A program made the position numbers and the translations under genes. A stretch of DNA of 64,000 bases from Isoetes taiwanensis. Lineage: Eukaryota > Streptophyta > Lycopodiopsida > Isoetales > Isoetaceae. Positions 44,884 through 56,900 of this stretch are shown here, piece after piece. Location of the stretch: positions 3,468,978 to 3,532,977 of the forward strand of contig JAJEKV010000078.1 of NCBI GenBank assembly GCA_021234155.1. Reading direction: 5' to 3'. The notes under the pieces were generated by a model. The model saw only the letters and a program-made list of their open reading frames with translations, had not been told where the DNA came from and did not search any database. Position 1 is the stretch's first letter, and every line of letters starts with the position of its first letter.

Positions 44884-45503
44884 GGATATGAAATTAGCCA
44901 GGTTATTAGGAAGATTGTTAAAACTATTGTAATTCTGGAACTTTTTATAAATATAAAAATATGTTTTGATCCGCGTTGAAGTGCAAAATTAGCCAAGTAA
45001 TAAAGGTTGTTTTAAATGATGTGCAATTGGAATTACCTAATTTGGACAAAAGTCGGTGTTTTTGACCCCACCCCTCACCCAGTGCTTGAGGGAGCATTTC
45101 CAAACTTTTGAAAATGGTTCTCGTGCCTTTGTGTGAGTCAGTAAAACCAGCGATACATATCGGGCGTGCCCAAATTAGAAAGTAAGGGCACAAAGCTGGC
45201 CTAACTTTCGCCCGAGATAGATAGGATTCTACCCCTCCATCTTGACCCAAATAGGGCCACCCAGTCGCGGGAGCACTTCCAAACTTTTGAAAATGGCTCT
45301 GCATCTCAGCGTGTGAGTGGTCGAACCAAAAATGGCCTAAACTCATCCCAACTACCTCCAAATTAGATGGAATTTGTTGCAATAGGATCCTTAGGATGCA
45401 CTCTTTGCCTAGATTACCCACACTTGAATTGCATAGCAGCACCTCAAAGTGATGGAGTATCCCCAAACCTAAAATTCCCCAAATTAGGGTTTGCCTATAA
45501 ATA
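44884..45503 (+). promoter_or_regulatory. Leader of B: second AT-rich block with motif pair and TATA box
   Basis: Begins with TATTGTAATTCTGG and TATAAATATAAAAATATG, matching 9,450-9,520 in A. Two copies of GGAGCAYTTCCAAACTTTTG then AAAATGGYTCT stand at about 45,091 and 45,271. It ends in TATAAATA at 45,496-45,503, 400 bases before the shared MPNYM motif. Confidence 0.5.
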
Positions 45504-45652
45504 GGACCACAACCCCTCATTTGCATCCCTACTCTCTTGCTCCTCACTCCAAAGTGATTTTCAGCTCGGAGGTGCTTCCATATCACGATTTGATAACTCC
45601 GGTAGCTCTAGCATCATAGCAACCTCATTCGAGGCGATGATGCGGTGCCACT

Positions 45653-46470
45653 TTGCTCATGTGGCTGAAGGTGACCTCGACTCAATCTTATTTGTCTTTC
45701 GAGAAGGAGATCGATGTGGATGCCACCATCAATGCTACTCCTTACTATCAGAGATCATGTGGGGATTCCATTATTACCAAGATAGGGCCCTCTCACGATA
45801 GAACTTCCCTCTTGCATAGGATACTTTCATGGCTCTTAGATGCGGCTCACATGGGACATTCCAAGATAGACAAGTACCTGAAAATAAGGCTATCCATGCC
45901 CAACTACATGTCTGTATTTGTAAATAGGAGGAGATATTTCTCCTACCGCCGCGGTATGTATATTCTTGTCCCAAGAGCCCAGAGCCGGATAGAGGGAGGG
46001 AACCCTCTTGTTCAGCCCCTGGAAGCAGGCCATGGCCATGGGAAGCAGGTGAAGAGGCGGTGCCAGATGCAGTGACGAAGGTGGCCGTGGAGGCATCATC
46101 GACGTCGACCCCACACAAGAAGAAGCGTAGAAAGACCTTAAGAGCTTGAAGAAGGGTTAAAACAACAGGACAGCTCCATCACTTGGATTAGGCATCACTA
46201 GTCTAGCCTAATGGTCATCATTCAAGGAGAAGCATACTGGCGGCTACGACATCAAGAACCTCCAGAGTCGCGAGGAGACGGGGGTTCTGGGATAAGGCGA
46301 GCTCCTACACCTCATGCGGCGGCAGGCCTGCGATGGCTTCGCCATTGCAGGAACTCGGGAATTTTCCATCGGTGTATCGGGAAGGCGGTATGTACATTGG
46401 CGATCATCAATAGATATAGAAGCCTACACAGGCATTAGGATGATAGCCTGTGAAGCTACAACGAGAAGAG
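45653..46470 (+). pseudogene. Leader module b of B: conserved unknown protein
   Basis: A 140-codon open frame (45,653-46,075) contains GHSKIDKYLKIR, then MPNYMSVFVNRRRYFS at 45,896 and GNPLVQPLEAG, matching MPDYM and QPLDLA of element A. After a stop, 46,205-46,470 matches the second part of module b in A at DNA level (GTCATC, GACATC, GAGCTC in the same order). Because this frame is longer at its N-terminus than in A, it gives the best view of the protein: a hydrophobic-basic segment (SLLHRILSWLLDAAHMG) precedes the MP-YM motif. Family unknown. Same strand as gag. Confidence 0.5.
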
Positions 46471-46499
46471 GAGTTCATAGCGTTCCAAATGTAGATGGG

Positions 46500-47050
46500 G
46501 TCGGAGGAAGACAGGTGTACTCTGGCCGATACGTAGTAGCACCGGTCGGACAAGAAAAGTATCAACTTGACCTCTTATAGGTCCATGTTTGTGACCTCTG
46601 AGGAGATGATAGCGTCTTGGTGGGCCGAATACTCGAAGACGAGAACAGTCAGGCGGAAGGCGGGCAGGGGAAGCGAGAACGCGACAAAGCCCTCGGAGTT
46701 TTACTTGCCCTTTGCTCGCGATGGAAGGATCACTGATCATGCAGCTAGTTCAGCCACTTGTAGGAGGAGTTTTATGTTGATTGCCCTCTTAGGATTGAAC
46801 ATGCGAATGCCCCAAACATCGATCATGTCATCACGGTCAAGAGGACAATAGCTTTAAGCATCTTCGACTGGGGTCCTTATAGAGCGGGTTGGCGTCATAG
46901 CGGCCTACACATCGGAGAGGAGAATTAGAAGACTTGGTGACTGACACTCCAAGGTGACGACCACCAACATCCTTAGAAACTTAGGGGCGAGGAAGCAGGT
47001 TAGCACGGCCAAGTGAAGAAGTTCTTGGAGGACAACCCGACTTATAGAAG
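46500..47050 (+). pseudogene. Leader module c of B: unrecognised coding-like region
   Basis: A 94-codon frame (46,567-46,851) with MFVTSEEMIASWWAEYSK and PSEFYLPFARDGRIT, then IEHANAPNIDHVI in another frame. Weakly similar to module c of A (PSDF, GRIT, terminal KKFLEDN against EFL). An AT-rich block (47,060-47,200) follows, as it does in A before gag. Confidence 0.32.
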
Positions 47051-47224
47051 ATTCCAAGAATAGAATTAAACTTTTAATTCTCTATCTCTATTATTGAATG
47101 TAAAAATATTATATCTTATGAATATAAGTGATGATGGTATTCACGTATGTTCTTTTGATATATTTTGTCCCCACAACTATATCATCAAACAAACAAATGC
47201 GATAACAAACAAAAGCTAATCTCG

Positions 47225-47522
47225 AGTACAATCTAATGTGTATGCAGCTAGAGCACCGGAATGTGGAACAAGATAGACAACCGGGAAGACCAAAACACCC
47301 TTAAAGGCAATTTCAATAGGGAACCTATTCGAGGAGTTGAGGCACCAACCCCGAGGAAGAAGAAATATATGAGATAGGGTTGGATACCCATGAAATAAGA
47401 GCCTTGATGGGACCAGATGAGAATGTCCAACTACGGAAACCGTGGCTGAGGCGAGAATGAAAGCAAAGAAGAGAAGTCGGAGAAGGAGACACCTAGTCTG
47501 GTCCTCAATTCTGGATTGACTG
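47225..47522 (+). pseudogene. gag: gag N-terminal part of element B
   Basis: Plus-strand remnant with acidic (NPEEEEIYE-like) then basic (MKAKKRSRRRRH) sequence, matching the position and composition of the N-terminal gag region of A (12,640-13,040). It stops abruptly at about 47,522, where the strand of element B flips. Confidence 0.5.
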
Positions 47523-50500
47523 GCAGGCTATGGGACTATTGTGTGTATCGTGGAGTATCAACTTCCTTACTCAGAAGATTACGGTACACACAATTTATTC
47601 TTGTGATATAGTAGGATTTACCCTCCTTCTTATAATGCTTGGCCGGTTTCCTTTCCTTATCTGTTCTTGCCTCTTTAGAAATGTTTTGCCCATACTTCCT
47701 TAAAGTCGATCGGAGAGCAGCGTCTCTTCTATCTTCTTGCCATGGCGTTGATATATGGCATTTCTTTGTCGGACTCTTGTCGTCAAGGGGGTGCTTGAGG
47801 TGCATCATAACCACATTGAGCTTGCACGGCTTATGCGTGATGACAAAGTCGTACTCCTCCGGGGAAGTCCATCCATCTTCTTTGCCTCAAGTTGAGATGT
47901 GGTTGGGTGAAGACATATTGTAGACTCTACGATGGTCCATATCCAATTGGAACCTCCTTCCCAATAGATAATGCCTCCATATTTTCAATGCTCTTACCAC
48001 TTTGCTAGCAACTCTTGATCATGGGTTGGGTAAGCAGCGTTCGGCGTCGTTCATCTTCCTTGAATCATAATACCACCCCTCTGTGCAATCTTCTTTGGCA
48101 TCACATTTGCCACCAACTTATCTTTCTACGGATCCGGTAAGACTAAGGCGTCGTTAAAGCTTCCTTCAACGTCTCAAATCTTTGCATGGGCCTTCCTTTG
48201 CCAATGACACTGTAATCTTTTATCTTTTACGCTTTGGTGATGGCGGAGTCAATGGGTACGCCACCTTTGCAAGTTCTTGATGAACTTCTTATAATACAAC
48301 AGGCGAGGCTCCTCACTTCATGGGTGTTCTTTGGTGCGGCAGTCAATTCTTTTGCTTCAATCTTTGTAGGGTCGGTGGAGATCAGCACTGCTTTGTGATT
48401 ACATGCCCGGGTACTCCACTCTTTTCACATCCTTGAAGTGATTTTTGGATAACCATAGTGATGCCTCAATTTTTCAAGTACCTTCCTCAAGTGTGGGCAT
48501 GCTCCTCTAAGGATTTGATGTAGACTAGAATGTGCGTCAAAGAAATCTATGATGAATGCATCTAGGAACTCACGAAAACATCATTCATAGGTCTCATGAA
48601 GGTTCTTTGACGTTGAACAATCAAAAGGCATCACTTTGTGAACTCATAATATGGCCATATCTCGTCACGAATCTTTTGATCTTATGGATGTCTTCTTCCT
48701 TGATTCTGATGGTGGTAGCGACCTCAAATCTATCTTGGAAGACCGTTTCTCCCTACTTGTTGATCCATCAAATGCGTCGTCGGGTAAGAGCATATTTGTT
48801 CTTGATGGGTGTGCTTGTTCAATTGACAATAGTCAATGCACGTGCAGACTTCCATCCTTCTTCTTGACCCCGAAAGTATTGGCTTCAAAGAGACACTAGG
48901 CCTTATAAGCGTAGGTCTAGCAACTCTGCAATTGCTTCTTCAATTCCTTCAACTCACGGTGACATCACATGGCGCCTTGCTTGTTGGCTTTGTTTACGGC
49001 TCAAGTGCTATTTCACACTTTCGACTCTGTAGGGTGGAAGTTGTAATCTCATCTGGGAACAAATGGATTCCTTCACCAACTTTGTGATGGGCTTTGGGGA
49101 GCTTGCTCAGCGGCTTTGGCCTCTTTGTCTTCCTGCCTCTTGCTTTCGTCAACCCGAGTTTTAAAGACATAGGCCACTTGCTCCTTCCTTATGCATCTAA
49201 GTAGCTTCTTACTAGACCTGCTTGCATGATTGGGGGTGACCTCTTTGTTATCTCAATGACCTTGCCCTCTGCGGCGTCGTTAAGGTTACTTTTAAGCTTC
49301 CCACAATCAATCCGGCTCCCTGGTCAGTATTCCATGCATGATCAAGTAGTACTTCTTGGAGTGTTCATTATACCTTCCATTCCAACATTGATGCAGCAAG
49401 TCTATGCAGTTGATCCTCTTCCTGTATGCAATGGGATTGCTCACTTGCCAACACAGCGGCCTAGGCTTGGACTTCAAAGTTCAGCCAACATCTCTACCAT
49501 CCTTAGTGAGAAGCAAATTGTGGAGTACTCCTATTGTCTATCAACACTATGAAGGACGGCTGACCTTCCCAATGCGTCGAAATGACTTTAGTCTTGACTC
49601 GGCTTCTTGGAGTCAATAGCGGCCAAGATGTGGCACTCACCACGGATGTAGTGAGCATCTTCATAAATGATATCAGGTAGATTGTCTCCCATCCTCCTAG
49701 ATCTGCTAACACATTCATCATGAATGGGCGTTATGTATCGATGTCTGGTTGGAAGCACACAGCGGAAGCTTCAGCCTTTTCAATACATTCTGCCTTTTCT
49801 CCTTGGGGATGGATTGTGAATTTGCTTCATACTTTGGAGTAGTTTGAACCACCTTCTTGCTCCTTATCCTTGAGTGACCGCTTCTTGTCTGCTTTGAAAT
49901 TTACATTGCCTTGCTTCCCATAGTTTCGTTGTCTTTGCTTGCTGATGCAGTAGGTATGGGGCTTGTTGCTCTTGGTATGCTTCTGTAGCCTTCCCTCTTG
50001 TCTGATAATCTTTATTTGCCGGTCCACTCCCTTGAGATCCTGTTCCTTCAAGCTCACTTTGCTTTAGTCGCCTCGACACTATTAAGGTTGTGCTAGCCTT
50101 CAATGTACCCCTCCTCATGTCTTTCCTCCAATTTTGGCACACATAGAGCCTCGGCCCTCATGAACTTCTTACGGGTATCTTGTGCCACAGCTTCAACTGT
50201 AGGCTAACATCATATGACACTTGTGTTCCTTGGCACATAATGATGCTTAAATGCTTTGGCAAACTTCTTGAATCTCACGGTATCTACCTTGACCCATGGG
50301 CTTTGGCATAGACTTTCCACCAAATCTGTTTGCTCCTTGAGTTTGAGTTGTTGCTACCTGCCCTTGTGCTTGTCCTTCATCTTATAAGCATTCCCATACT
50401 CCTCATTTCATCAGCAAGCCTAAATACATTCCTGGGCTTGTTGTCCCTGAGAATTTTATTTATAACTTCTGACTTTCCCACCGTTGCTCAATGCCAAATC

Positions 50501-50586
50501 GACTTTCTTTTGATAGTGCGATTCGATACGCTATCACGGTTAGGACCCTCTAGAAGCGGTCTGTTGATCGTTCTCTGCTCTTGGTC
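47523..50586 (-). pseudogene. pol: Inverted block of element B: gag, protease, RT, RNase H, start of integrase
   Basis: Read on the minus strand from 50,586 to 47,523 this is a normal Ty3/gypsy series. Gag core comes first (HHYVPRNT, KLEERHEEGYIEGL, 50,250-50,080). A protease word, VLIDNRSTPQFAS, is near 49,545-49,506, with DTG changed to DNR. The RT end has FMRPMNDV and FFDAH near 48,610-48,515. RNase H words [23 protein letters not shown] and EEYDFVITHKP lie between 48,070 and 47,830. The linker [20 protein letters not shown] leads to DTRYTQ at 47,540, where the DNA would read HNSPIA. Many frame changes; strongly decayed compared with A. It is continuous with integrase only if the block is reversed. 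Confidence 0.8.
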
Positions 50587-51560
50587 GGGGAGTTCATGAG
50601 ACCTATTTCAAGATCAAAGCAACTACTTACGGCATGAAAAGCAAATAGCCAAGTACATTGAGGTGCGGTTATGCCAGCGGACAAAGCGGGCAACTCATAA
50701 ATTCGGGGAGCTTTAGAACCATTGCGATCTTAGGAATGCAAAATGGGAAGGTCATAAGCATGGATTTATTCACGGGGCTCAGGGGCCGGTAAGAGGCAAG
50801 ATGCCCCTAATGGTGGTGGTGGATAAGTTGTCGAAGATGGCGCATTTAGGGCGTGTAGGATCCTGAGAACAGCATTGGACAACATGGTATTGTTCACCCC
50901 GAAAGATCTCTTTAGACTCCACGGGATCTTAGAAGAAAATAATCTTAGATAGAGATTCTAAATTTATGAGTGCGTGCAGCGAGGATTTGTTTACCACCAT
51001 TGAGACAAAGCTCTCTATGAACACAACATATCAACTTCTTCTATCAACGTCAGCGAGGCGGATGGGTGAGGCGGAGTCCGCAGATGTCTCCTTTCGCGGT
51101 AATTATGGAGTATCAATGTATCTTTTGAATGCACTTGGCACATTCGATGTCAAAAGTACGTCTCGTGGATATTTATGGATATGCGGCTGACTAGTGGAAG
51201 AGGTAAGAGGGGGATACCTTCTAGCGTGAGAAGTGGCTGAAGAAGCATAGCAGTAAACGCAGGCGGTAAGGGAATTCGGGTTAAGGTCGCGTATCGGCGA
51301 GATCAAAAGTCAGCGAGCTCCGCATGGAAATTGCAAAAGCTTGCTCCAAGATGGGATAGGTATTCGGGATAACCAAAGAGTAGGTAGCCAGCCCTGAGTT
51401 GGACTGCCAACACATCTCAAAATCCATAGGGTCTTCCATGTGAGTCTCACGAAGAGGCACACTCTAATCGGAGGAAGTATTGGAGACCATGAGTTCTTGG
51501 AAGCCGGACTGACCAGCTTGAAATCGTCGAGAGGTTCTTCTTGGCTGGGGCCTATAAGAA
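50587..51560 (+). pseudogene. pol: Integrase of element B
   Basis: Plus-strand frames resume at the zinc-finger region with TYFKIKATT (about 50,610), then the catalytic-core words [20 protein letters not shown] (about 50,800) and DRDSKFMSA (about 50,950). The stretch with the third catalytic residue (near 51,050) is badly eroded. The C-terminal THLKIHRVFHVSL is near 51,410-51,445. Not functional as written. Confidence 0.78.
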
Positions 51561-51720
51561 GGCGAGGAAGATCCCAATTTCTCAATGCCTAGTGAAATGG
51601 GCGTGCTTATCAGTGAGAAAGGCCTCTGCGTGAATTACTACAAGGGGAAGCGGTACCCCGATTCATGGAGCAATACAGAGGTGGAAACATCACGAGTAGT
51701 CGACACTAAACTAATAGGTA
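51561..51720 (+). pseudogene. Chromodomain of element B
   Basis: LEIVERFF and YKKARKIPISQCLVKWACLS, with LVKW at 51,589-51,600, followed in a shifted frame by AVPRFMEQYRG. The YLVKWK-type word and its distance after VFHVSL identify a chromodomain that would steer integration. The Trp of the second conserved box is not seen. Confidence 0.68.
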
Positions 51721-52430
51721 GTGGGGAGGTAGATTAAAAAGTCTGCTTTAAGTCCATGGAAGTAGGCGGCAGAGATAAGAGGTCATTCATGCATGCATTG
51801 ATGGGAAAGCACCTCTGCCAATGTCTACTACGGGAAGAGAGCGTCTGTCCTTCAAGAGCTCCACGGGAAGGGCGCCCACCTTCGCCAAAAGGCAACTAAA
51901 GGTGTGTATTAGGCATGAGTAGTCATGTCACATGACCAGTGTCTCCACGGCCAAGATGGAAGAAACACATAATCTTCCTCGCCGGGATATTAGCCTTGCA
52001 TCCATATAAATTGTAATTAATGGGTGGTTCCTAACAACCAACTTTAAAAATAATTAAATGTATCTTGGCGTGGTGTTGTTGGACCTGTAGGCCAATAAGA
52101 GTCCCAGCGGCGAGGAAGGTGCGTAGCTGCGAAGACTTACAGCATGTTTTGTCGTAATGTGTTGCAAGAGGCGATAAGGAAGGAATTTTGGAACTATGTT
52201 AATGATAATGGGTGTAAACCATAAAATTTTGTGAATAATTGGCGATAAAGTAAGAAGCGAAAGATCACTCTTGTCATAGTATGATATTGAACAAGGATGT
52301 GTTATGAAAATTCAAATATTACCTTGGGGGTAATTATGTTGTAAAACTATATGTATTAAATTGCGGTATGCGGTTTCCAAGGTGGGGAGGCAGTGATCGC
52401 GAGGACAACATCAATTCAAGGTGAGGAGAT
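51721..52430 (+). other. 3' untranslated region and polypurine tract of element B
   Basis: Non-coding. It ends GAGGACAACATCAATTCAAG then GTGAGGAGAT at 52,421-52,430. The GAGGACAA word and A/G-rich end match the 3' end of element A; the tract is interrupted by T and C. Confidence 0.65.
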
Positions 52431-53920
52431 TGTGACGTTCCATCATAACATCTGATCTGAATCTACGTATATTATCTTGCCACTTCCTGCATTACATGTC
52501 ATCACGACAAATTACTTGATAGCCATAAGGGTTGCACCTAGGGGGCAACCTGCGTGTGATAGCATGTATATTAAACGCATATGCAATTAAAGCCCCCTTG
52601 CAGTGGCAATACCATTGGCCCCTTCTATACAACCCTAAAAGTTCATATGGAACGAAGAGCCTAAACCTTTCTCCTTTAGCATTTGGAAAACAAGGCCATT
52701 AGGCTAAGGCTGGCCCAGTCATTTACATTGCAGGCGGCTGGCAGGCCGCCTTTGCACATTAGATTCACGGGGGCAGGTCTTCATCAAGAGCGAATGGGCC
52801 TTGTCAGGGGGCTGCGGCTAACGAGGATGGGGTAACTGCAATTCCTATTGTGCCAGCCTCTTAGCGGCCGATGAGTTAGGATAATAGTATGTTAGATCAG
52901 TCCTATATCATCCTTGTAGATCCCAAGATCACAGTCATAACGAATGAGCCTAACCTTGTATGTTTAGGTGAGATAGATTAGATCTTATTCGGTATTTGAC
53001 TCTTTGATGTTGTGATGTCCATTCTATGCTCTCACATTGTATGTGTGGGAAGGGGGGTAGAGACCACAGGAAACCTTCAATAGCGAGATGATCTAGATAA
53101 CCTCATTAATTCCCAATTAATGCGGCGTGTACAAGAGCCTTTGGTTGTGGGTGGCGGAGGCTAGGCAGATGGAATAAGGGGACTTGTCCATCAGATTGAT
53201 CCCTCTAGTGTGTAAAACTGCGAGGATCTAAAATTTGGATAGGCTTAATGGTTTGTCCTTTAGCGTGTGGACAAGGCATGAGCTTCGACTTACCTCTTGA
53301 ATGCATCACCTTCAATGAGGTTCAAAAGTCAGTCTGGTGATGGCTCTCCTAGCGCACTGATGGGCATGCATGCCCTATTTGGAGGGAGGAGACTCTCCTC
53401 TGCATCCTCCCGGGGCCGGGAGATGCAACCCGGCAATAGCCCCTTCGGCTATGCAGAAGCGAACTCACGGTCCAGTCCCAAGACTCTTAGCCTACTCGCA
53501 AAGTGTGCGGGAGGGATGGAGTGGACTGCCGCGGCCATGTTCCTATGCCCGGCCAAATCCGTTGCCATAGTGCATGCGCGTGACTTACGGAGGCCCGAGC
53601 CGTGGATCCATACCTTAGTGCAGGCCCTTGGGTAGGATGCCCATGTGATGATGATGTTATTGATATACTATTACATGTATGTTAGGATGTGGTCACCTTC
53701 GAGGTGATTTGTTGATGTATATTGATGTCATACTTATGTTTGCTTAAGCTTCGCGGCTAGGATGGCCTCGAGGGAAGGCGGAGACCGTGTTATCGATGCC
53801 CTCATTTGATCCATTGTCAAGGATTGGTGTCGGATGGATGGCCCTGTCGGTTAATACGAGGAGGATGAAATCCATGCCGATGCTCAGTAGGAGCATCGTA
53901 GAAGAAGTAGGGACATCACA
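52431..53920 (+). repeat. 3' LTR of element B
   Basis: About 1,490 bases from TGTGACGTTCC to GGACATCACA. Followed directly by TTTCT, the target duplication (53,921-53,925). Compared with the 5' LTR, differences cluster at CAG/CTG and CC-G words. Confidence 0.83.
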
Positions 53921-53925
53921 TTTCT
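53921..53925. repeat. Target-site duplication of element B, right copy
   Basis: TTTCT, identical to 41,654-41,658. Confidence 0.8.
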
Positions 53926-56900
53926 ACATGGTCACTGTAGATGCTTGGCGGTTAGATAAGTTCTCCTTTGATCAATCTTGGATTTTTGAACTTGCAGGCG
54001 AGGGGTCTTGGAGTGAGAATTCAATGGTTGGATAGGAAGCAGGGTCTGGGGGGCATTGAGTATCTGACCTCGGGAGGAGTGCTACCGGAGAAAGGTTGCT
54101 TACCGGGAACATTTTTGGGTCCATCTCTGAGGATTTGATAATGAAATTAAATCCGAAACCATTAAAAAAACATTTTAGCTTCTATTTCAACATGGCAAGT
54201 TAATGGTAGATTTGCCTTGACATTAGCAGACCTTTTATTCTGACAAAGCAGCACGAACCTATTTGGAACACATAAGCATAATAAATGGCACATAATCAAT
54301 GAATGCGCAATATTCAGTTCTTAATGGGCGCATTAATAAATGCATGCACAAAGTACCGTGCCATGTTTTAGAATTTTTAAGGAACAAAATAAAGGTGAGA
54401 GCGAGAAATTAGACACTTTCAATTACATGGAATGTTTTAGTTTATGTGGGTATGTGGGCATATTAAATTATCTTAGGCATAATACTAGCATATCGGTATT
54501 TTATCCCAAACAGGCTGCTTTTGCTGTAAACTCTCGGTCATCTGCGGCTGATGTGACCTTTAAACCACAGTAAGCGGCCGATTTACCAAAAGAGTCGCGG
54601 TCTTGGAGAATCAACAAAATATCGAGGTAAGCTCATGGACATAACCTCGGATCCAAGGCGCAAGGTAGCTCTAGCAATTTCTTGACTCAAATTACATTCG
54701 TTGCACCACTCTGCGGCCACGATGGTAGAATGAATATATGCAAAACACCTAAAATTTTGCCTTACTCATTACAGAATTGTTAATGGGCCCTTTACAGAAG
54801 ATTTGGCTCTGTGCGTGCGAAGAGGCTTTGGGCATGGGATATGGCGGCCTTGTGGATAGGTCTTGTGGCCATCCTATTATTTGGCGGAAGTTTGGTTGAA
54901 ATGGGCATGTCATGGTGGCAGGATTGGGGGTACATTTATTCTTTGGAAATATTATCCAGCTTGCTCTGTTCTATGCTTGGTCATCTTTGGAACCAAGTAT
55001 GGCATTCCATTTTTACTGTCCTTGCAAGGGCCCTTTTGGGGTATTAGGTGCACATATTCTGTCATGCTTAGGGCGTGATTGCATGTGGATTTGGTTTGGA
55101 ATTGGAGACATGGATTGGCGGTCGGGCAATCTTTATACTTCTTAGCCGTTTGGCTGGGCACTCCTAACTGGAGCATCATACCTTGGCAGCATCGTTGCTG
55201 AATTATCTTCTTCATAAGTCTTTTGGGTTTTCACGAGGGTTCGTCTACGTGGCATGGAAGCATCCGCCCAGGATTCGAAAAATATTGCGCTCAATTTTAA
55301 TTATCTTGTCTGCTGCACTTCTTATTTGGTACATTAAAGGCGGTGGATTTGGAACCATGTTATCTTGCATCTTCCCTCTTTGTTCGGAGAGGGGCAAAGC
55401 AAGGCCAGTGCAGCGAAGCTTTCTTCCGGCACTACCACGGCTAATGTTGTATGCAGGGCACATTAAGAAGTCTCAACATGGCGGTAGGTAAAACATTATT
55501 GTTCTTGCCTAAGTATCTCCATTGCTTTTAACTTTATTACGATTCTACCTTAGTTTTGTTTCTATTTGAAATAGCATTTAGAGTATGTTTCTCATTTTAG
55601 ATTCCTATTCCTTTCCGGATTTTACAAGGTATTCCCAAAGTCGAGGTGATTAGATTGTTGGACACTTAGAATTTTGCCAATATACATGGGGTCATTTGCA
55701 GCCGTTGGATTGGCATTAACCTCAGCCCGGTGAGTAATCTTTGAAAAGTTGTACCAAGTCCTGTAGATGTTGCGGAAAAATTGGGGATTTCTCCCCAACC
55801 TTAGTAGCTCTACTTGGTGTAATATGTGGATACATTGACAACTAACAATAGAATGTGTTGCTCTTTGTGATCCCAGTGGGGTTACGATGCTAAGAAGATG
55901 CCTCTTGGTAAATTGTGAAACCACCGTGCGAAGGTAATGCGTAATCTTCGGCATCTTCTAGATTCGATTGTGGTAAGTGAACTTGTTGAGGTTTCTATGC
56001 TTAGGGTTATGAAGTCTTTGAAAATTGCAAGCTGCATTGGAAGGAATCAAATTGCCGGCATTTGGAAGCTACGGCGGTACTTCTTTATGGTGATATTTTA
56101 TGTGCATTATGTTGGTTGAGAGAGAAGTGTAAATATTTTCTAGGATCTGATATGGCATGACATAAACAATTGACTCTACTAGCTAGCTAGTATATAATAT
56201 GATATGATATAACTCCCCTCCTACCTTAAGAGCCAACTTGCTTTTTGTTAGAACTTCGTCCGAGGAATGCACTTTTGCCGATTATAGTCGCGGATCATTA
56301 TATGTCTTTACCATTGGGCATAATTTCATGTATTATTAAGCTGGAGCTTTGCTTAGCAATTCTAGTGGAAATGTACATCTTCATCCTCTTGCCTCAAGTG
56401 TGTAAGCTGAAACTCTTATATTTGAATATAAAGATACATATAAGCCTTTGTGTGCCATTAGGTTGAGGCATTAGGAGAAAATTAGGTAGCTATAGAGAAA
56501 GTTCTGGCGGATCTTTGGTGTGAAGAAATGATGAGACCTTGTTGTTCTTTTTGTCCTTTGAGGATTTTTATTACTTGTGTTACCTAAGAACTATCTTTGC
56601 TGTGTGGATGACCCTCATTATTTCTATTACAAACAGCAAATGTGACATAGAACCTCTTAAGTAAGGTGAAGAGTTCACATGGGTGAGAATGAGACTACGA
56701 TTTGGAGGCTGCATGCATATAGATCCGTGTGGTCTTAACAACTTTTAAAATACTTTGTGTGAGATCACTCAATATGTCAACAATACTCATGGCCATACAC
56801 ATTCAAGTTATGGACTTGAAATTACAACATGCATTCCGGATAAGGAGGGAAGAAGAAGATGGCCAGCTTCCAAAAGTATGTCTCAATTTCTCTTATGTAA

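Larger units (their letters stand above)
41659..53920 (+). mobile_element. Element B: chromovirus (Ty3/gypsy) with internal inversion
   Basis: A 12.3-kb element with 1.49-kb LTRs, primer site, colinear long leader, gag start, inverted gag-to-RNase-H block, integrase and chromodomain. It is a distinct family from A: the LTRs share layout and short words (GGGTAGAGACC, GGAGATGCA) but are not alignable end to end by eye. The proteins are clearly related. Both LTRs and the target duplication are preserved, so one insertion brought it in, and the inversion happened within the element either before or after. Confidence 0.85.

Noticed and set aside
44945-45586. 213-residue minus-strand open frame in the B leader
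   Set aside because: Covers the AT-rich promoter-like block and its repeated motif; no conserved domain and no counterpart in element A.
54811-55145. Membrane protein gene
   Set aside because: Three overlapping frames on the same strand are equally open; Trp/Leu/Ile richness follows from TGG and TT-rich DNA; no family match.
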